64,000 bases of DNA from an uncultured Prevotellaceae bacterium (GTDB lineage Bacteria; Bacteroidota; Bacteroidia; Bacteroidales; Bacteroidaceae): positions 1-64,000 of the forward strand of contig ONMN01000017.1 of the NCBI GenBank assembly GCA_900318885.1, in the 5' to 3' direction. Positions 60,881 through 64,000 of the stretch are shown piece by piece. The notes under the pieces were generated by a model. That model was not told where the DNA came from. It worked only from the letters and a program-made list of their open reading frames with translations, and did no database searches. A program made the translations under genes and the position numbers. Every line of letters begins with the position of its first letter. Position 1 is the first letter of the stretch.

Positions 60881-61858
60881 CCAATAAGCAAGTGTCCGCC
60901 GTTGTAGCACGGTGGTATTTTGCGTCTTCGAACCCTTTTCCCAATAGGTCAGGCTGAGCGAGTTGCTGGTCCAGTTGCCGTTATCGTCGCGGGTGATGTA
61001 GTTGTTGCGCATATTGATGGTCATGATGCACTCGCCGTTTTTGTCGAATACTTTCTGATTCTGCGTCAACACCTCGTCCTGGTCGTTGTATGTATAGTCG
61101 TTGACATAGCTGATGCCAGCCTCTTCGTTGGTCAGCGTACGTTTAACGAGGCGGTAGCTGTCGTCATAAGCATAGGTAATCGAGCTGAAACCCTCTTGTT
61201 CCTTCATACGTGCCCGAAGCAGATAACCGTAACGGTTATATTCGCGGTCGATAAGGTCGAGGTTTTCTATCTGACCATTTCCGTGGAAGTGCATGAACTG
61301 GTCTTCAGCGACGGCATTCTCCGTCACGACCTCCTGAACATCGCCACGTAGTCCCATGGAGAGAGCATCCTTATAATAAGGGGTGGAGCCGAGATACAGC
61401 ACGCGGATGTCGTGGGAACCATTTTCGTTGTCGATAATGGAGAGTTTGATACTACCGAAATCATCGATGTAGAACCAACTGTCGTCGCGCTGCGTGAATT
61501 TTCCGTGCTCCTTTTCTAATTTATAAAGGAAATACTGCAGGTTCTTGTCTAACATTTTCTGCGTGCTATACGGACCGATGGTGACGTAGGCCGACGTGGC
61601 GAATTTCGTTTCCGGAGCCACGCTGACCATCAGTTTCGAGCGGAAACCGTAGAAATTGCCGCGGAAATAATAGTCCTCGCCATCGTCGGACTGTCCCCAT
61701 TCGGCAAACTGGGCTTCCGCCAGCGCCTGTCGCAGCGAGTCGATAGGCCCTTCGATGGGAATACCCATCAAAGAGATGCTTCGTGGGTCGCCCTGTGGCT
61801 GTGCAGAAACGGTCAGTACTGCTACAAACAGGAGGATGATAAACGTTATTTTCTTCAT
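60875..61858 (-). CDS. secreted protein, function unknown
   Basis: 327 residues. Signal peptide (IILLFVAVLTVSA then QPQGD, an A|Q site). The mature part is beta-rich; the second half (HGNGQIENLDLIDREYNRYGYLLRA, NDYTYNDQDEVLTQN, FDKNGECIMTI, DDNGNWTSNSLSLTY) resembles degenerate YD/RHS-like or MORN-like beta strands. No enzyme motif. ATG 61858 follows a TATCTTTG -7 box by 9 bp, so the leader is very short. Confidence 0.65.
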   Translation of the reverse strand: MKKITFIILLFVAVLTVSAQPQGDPRSISLMGIPIEGPIDSLRQALAEAQFAEWGQSDDGEDYYFRGNFYGFRSKLMVSVAPETKFATSAYVTIGPYSTQKMLDKNLQYFLYKLEKEHGKFTQRDDSWFYIDDFGSIKLSIIDNENGSHDIRVLYLGSTPYYKDALSMGLRGDVQEVVTENAVAEDQFMHFHGNGQIENLDLIDREYNRYGYLLRARMKEQEGFSSITYAYDDSYRLVKRTLTNEEAGISYVNDYTYNDQDEVLTQNQKVFDKNGECIMTINMRNNYITRDDNGNWTSNSLSLTYWEKGSKTQNTTVLQRRTLAYWE

Positions 61859-61866
61859 TTTCGCTG

Positions 61867-61874
61867 CAAAGATA
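61867..61874 (-). promoter_or_regulatory. predicted -7 box (TATCTTTG), minus strand
   Basis: Lies 9 bp before ATG 61858; no TTTG at the -33 position. Confidence 0.55.
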
Positions 61875-61887
61875 CACAATATTTTTG

Positions 61888-61895
61888 TATCTTTG
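61888..61895 (+). promoter_or_regulatory. predicted -7 box (TATCTTTG), plus strand
   Basis: About 20 bp before ATG 61915 and back to back with the opposing -7 box at 61867-61874. Confidence 0.6.
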
Positions 61896-61914
61896 CACCA
61901 AAAATCAGAGAAAT

Positions 61915-62532
61915 ATGAAGATATTTGCTGTAGGAATGAATTATATCCAGCACAATAAAGAGCTGGATGGCGCGTTATATAAACCAGAGAGGCCTGTTAT
62001 TTTCACCAAAGCAGACTCCGCGTTGCTGAAGGACCATAAGCCGTTCTTCATCCCCGACTGGAGCGAGCAGGTGGATTATGAAACAGAGCTGGTAGTACGC
62101 ATCTGCAGGCTGGGCAAGAGCATTCCCGAGCGCTTCGCCCACCGTTATTATGACGCTGTCACCGTGGGTATTGACTTCACGGCACGTGACTGGCAGCGTG
62201 AGGCCCGCAAAGAGGGTCATCCCTGGGAAATCTGTAAAGGTTTCGACGGTTCGGCGGTGATTGGCGAGTGGGTGCCGAAAGAAAAATTCCTGGATGTGCA
62301 GGCGTTGCACTTCCATCTCGACATCAATGGGACGACGGTGCAGGAAGGCTGTGCGAGCGATATGCTCTATAAGATTGATGAGCTGATAGCTTATATCTCG
62401 CAGTTCTTTACGCTGAAAACCGGTGATCTGCTATATACAGGAACTCCTGTGGGCGTTGGTCCCGTTCATATCAACGACCATCTGGAAGGGTGGTTGGAAG
62501 AAAGAAAAATATTGGAATTCAATTGTAAGTGA
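61915..62532 (+). CDS. fumarylacetoacetate hydrolase (FAH) family protein
   Basis: 205 residues from MKIFAVGMNYIQHNKE. FAH-fold signatures: VIFTKADSAL, VDYETELVVRI with metal-binding Glu, YDAVTVGIDFTARDWQ, KGFDGSAVIG and LKTGDLLYTGTPVGVGPV. Family members act as acylpyruvases, oxaloacetate decarboxylases or isomerases; the exact reaction cannot be told. The stop overlaps the GTG start of porU (GTGA). Confidence 0.9.
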   Translation: MKIFAVGMNYIQHNKELDGALYKPERPVIFTKADSALLKDHKPFFIPDWSEQVDYETELVVRICRLGKSIPERFAHRYYDAVTVGIDFTARDWQREARKEGHPWEICKGFDGSAVIGEWVPKEKFLDVQALHFHLDINGTTVQEGCASDMLYKIDELIAYISQFFTLKTGDLLYTGTPVGVGPVHINDHLEGWLEERKILEFNCK

Positions 62533-64000
62533 GACGCTATATATATGTAATAGGTATAGGACTGTTGCTGATGAGCCTGACGGCCAAAGCACAGCAACGG
62601 TTTTTCAACCTGACTGCTGAACAGGTCAGGATTGATTCGTTGTTGCCGGTATTCACCCATCATATGCCGCTGGGACCGGACTATGCCGACTCCGTTTATA
62701 CCGTCTCTATCGTCTATCCGGAATTTATTCCGATGAGTGAGGCTGACATCGACCGCTGTGAAAAGATTATGTCGAAGTCGCTCCCCGCCTTGCCGGAGGT
62801 GTCGCAGGTCATTAGCGTGGACAGGAAACAGGGAGAACTGACGCTCTCGTTTATTCCGCTGGTTTTCCGAGACGGCCGATACCAGAAATTGGTCAGTTTT
62901 ATGCTGGATGTCAGAGGTAAGAAGTTAGAGGGCAGAGCTAGAAGGGCTGCGACGCAGCGCTATGCTGACCATTCCGTGTTGGCAACGGGCAAATGGGCAA
63001 AAATCGGTGTGCCGTCGACGGGTATCTATCAAGTAACCAGTGACTTGATTAGAAAGGCTGGCTTCTCGGATATCAATAAGGTCAAAATCTATGGTTATGG
63101 TGGTGGAATGCAGCCCGAGACGCTGACAGCTACCTATCTGGCAGAGACCGATGATTTGACGGAAGTTCCGACGTGTGAGCTAGGAGGTCGAAAACTGTTC
63201 TACGCCATCGGACCAGTCACTTGGGATGCCAACAACAAACGCATCCGTAATCCGTATTCGAACTACGGCTATTACTTCCTGACGGAAAATGATAGTACTG
63301 CGCTGACGATGAGTGAAGCGGAATTCAAGGAAAAGTATTATCCCTTGGCAGACGACTATAATTCCTTGTATGAGGTTGATGACTTCGCCTGGTATCATGG
63401 AGGCCGTAACTTGTATGATGCGACGGCGATAGGAGCAGGCGGAAGCCATACCTTCACTGTTGCGGCAAAAGGAATAGGCGCGGAAGGACAGATGACAACG
63501 GTGGTGACGGCGGACGATGCCGCAAAGGTGTCCATCAGTTTGAATGATGTCCCTCTGGATTCCGTCAACATCATGGCACACGGCAGTTATGAAAAGATGC
63601 GTCAGACGATGAGTATGAAGGCAGTTCATAATCTGCAGACATCTAATAAGGTGACAATCAAGAATCTCTCTGGTAGCGCAACGGTACGATTGGACTATAT
63701 CTCGCTGCATGCCAATGAACCCGCTGCGGCTCCCGATTTGTCTGCTACATTTCCCGTTCCGGAATATGTCTATAACATCACGAATCAGGACCACCATGCC
63801 GATGCATTTGCCGATATGGTGATCATTATTCCCACGACGCAAAAACTCAAGGCACAGGCAGAACGTCTGAAGACAATGCATGAGCAGAGGGACGGACTGA
63901 GGGTATCTGTCGTCCCTGCTGACGAATTGTTCAACGAATTCTCCAGCGGTACGCCGGATGCCAATGCCTATCGCCGTTATCTGAAGATGCTTTACGACCG
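62529..64000 (+). CDS. porU: type IX secretion system sortase PorU, C-terminus cut by window edge
   Basis: The frame is open from GTG 62529 to the window edge, 490 codons. Signal peptide RRYIYVIGIGLLLMSLTAKA followed by QQRFF. The N-terminal region contains WAKIGVPSTGIYQVTSDLIRKAG, KVKIYGYGG and NPYSNYGYYFLTEN, and then the start of a C25 gingipain-like domain (YVYNITNQDHHADAFADMVIII, PADELFNEFSSG, DANAYRRYLKMLYDR). PorU is the outer-membrane protease that removes C-terminal sorting domains and attaches cargo to A-LPS. The catalytic Cys and His lie beyond the edge. GTG is chosen because it overlaps the FAH stop and gives the signal peptide. Confidence 0.85.
   Translation, partial: MRRYIYVIGIGLLLMSLTAKAQQRFFNLTAEQVRIDSLLPVFTHHMPLGPDYADSVYTVSIVYPEFIPMSEADIDRCEKIMSKSLPALPEVSQVISVDRKQGELTLSFIPLVFRDGRYQKLVSFMLDVRGKKLEGRARRAATQRYADHSVLATGKWAKIGVPSTGIYQVTSDLIRKAGFSDINKVKIYGYGGGMQPETLTATYLAETDDLTEVPTCELGGRKLFYAIGPVTWDANNKRIRNPYSNYGYYFLTENDSTALTMSEAEFKEKYYPLADDYNSLYEVDDFAWYHGGRNLYDATAIGAGGSHTFTVAAKGIGAEGQMTTVVTADDAAKVSISLNDVPLDSVNIMAHGSYEKMRQTMSMKAVHNLQTSNKVTIKNLSGSATVRLDYISLHANEPAAAPDLSATFPVPEYVYNITNQDHHADAFADMVIIIPTTQKLKAQAERLKTMHEQRDGLRVSVVPADELFNEFSSGTPDANAYRRYLKMLYD

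Overview
The window looks like a chromosomal segment of a Bacteroidales bacterium, most likely Prevotella or a close relative. The evidence is the Bacteroidetes promoter type (TTTG, about 20 bp, TAnnTTTG) in front of many genes, no obvious Shine-Dalgarno sequences, many Bacteroidetes families (DUF4369, DUF4294, DUF1573, DUF4957/DUF5123-type beta-helix proteins, a PorU homologue of the type IX secretion system, C-terminal sorting-like tails), signal peptides ending A|Q, and Gram-negative lipid A enzymes. No phage, plasmid, transposase or CRISPR array is visible.

Layout. 1-7064 (minus): truncated AsmA/TamB-like protein, a DUF4369/thioredoxin-fold lipoprotein without active-site cysteines, a TPR/OmpA-like lipoprotein, a PAP2 membrane enzyme and an NAD-dependent epimerase. 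7256-9024 (plus): greA behind an attenuator-like leader, a HIT hydrolase and a sugar nucleotidyltransferase. 9028-14727: a polyprenyl-linked glycosylation module (GtrA, WecE/RffA aminotransferase, two GT87 membrane transferases, a GtrB-like GT2), one GT87 being fused to a SUMF1-like domain. 14730-24202: a lipooligosaccharide region (DUF6492, HldD-like, HddA-like, GT11-like and GT90 proteins, LpxL, two LtaS-type phosphotransferases). 24271-31994: housekeeping genes gyrB, rpsT, tRNA-Glu, a broken recO, murF, xerD, aroQ, an O-methyltransferase and an Lrp regulator. 32001-37468: a C26-M19 fusion, a glutaminyl cyclase-like lipoprotein, DUF4294, and an HhH plus beta-barrel protein. 37484-39750: a GT4 glycosyltransferase and a frameshifted manC. 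39892-55457: tRNA-Leu followed by large surface and secreted proteins, interrupted by an RluA-type pseudouridine synthase. 55551-64000: a GNAT-like gene, ispG, purE, PAP2, rpoN, a secreted protein, an FAH-family enzyme and the start of porU.

The most unusual feature is a set of short-period repeats. A 9-bp TCTAGA-NNN repeat forms six in-frame arrays in four unrelated genes (ltaS-like, murF, the RluA-type gene twice, rpoN), on both strands and always in one of the two reading frames that avoid TAG. A second element, a 24-bp palindromic unit read as A/V-A-x-x-S-x-P/S, occurs four times in frame in two nearby genes. Heptamer arrays sit at or beside gene junctions, and ACGAAT/ACGGAT nonamer arrays flank one gene. 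Two genes (recO, manC) are disrupted, each with GTCGCGAC at the junction. All functional calls come from reading sequence and translations; no database search was run.
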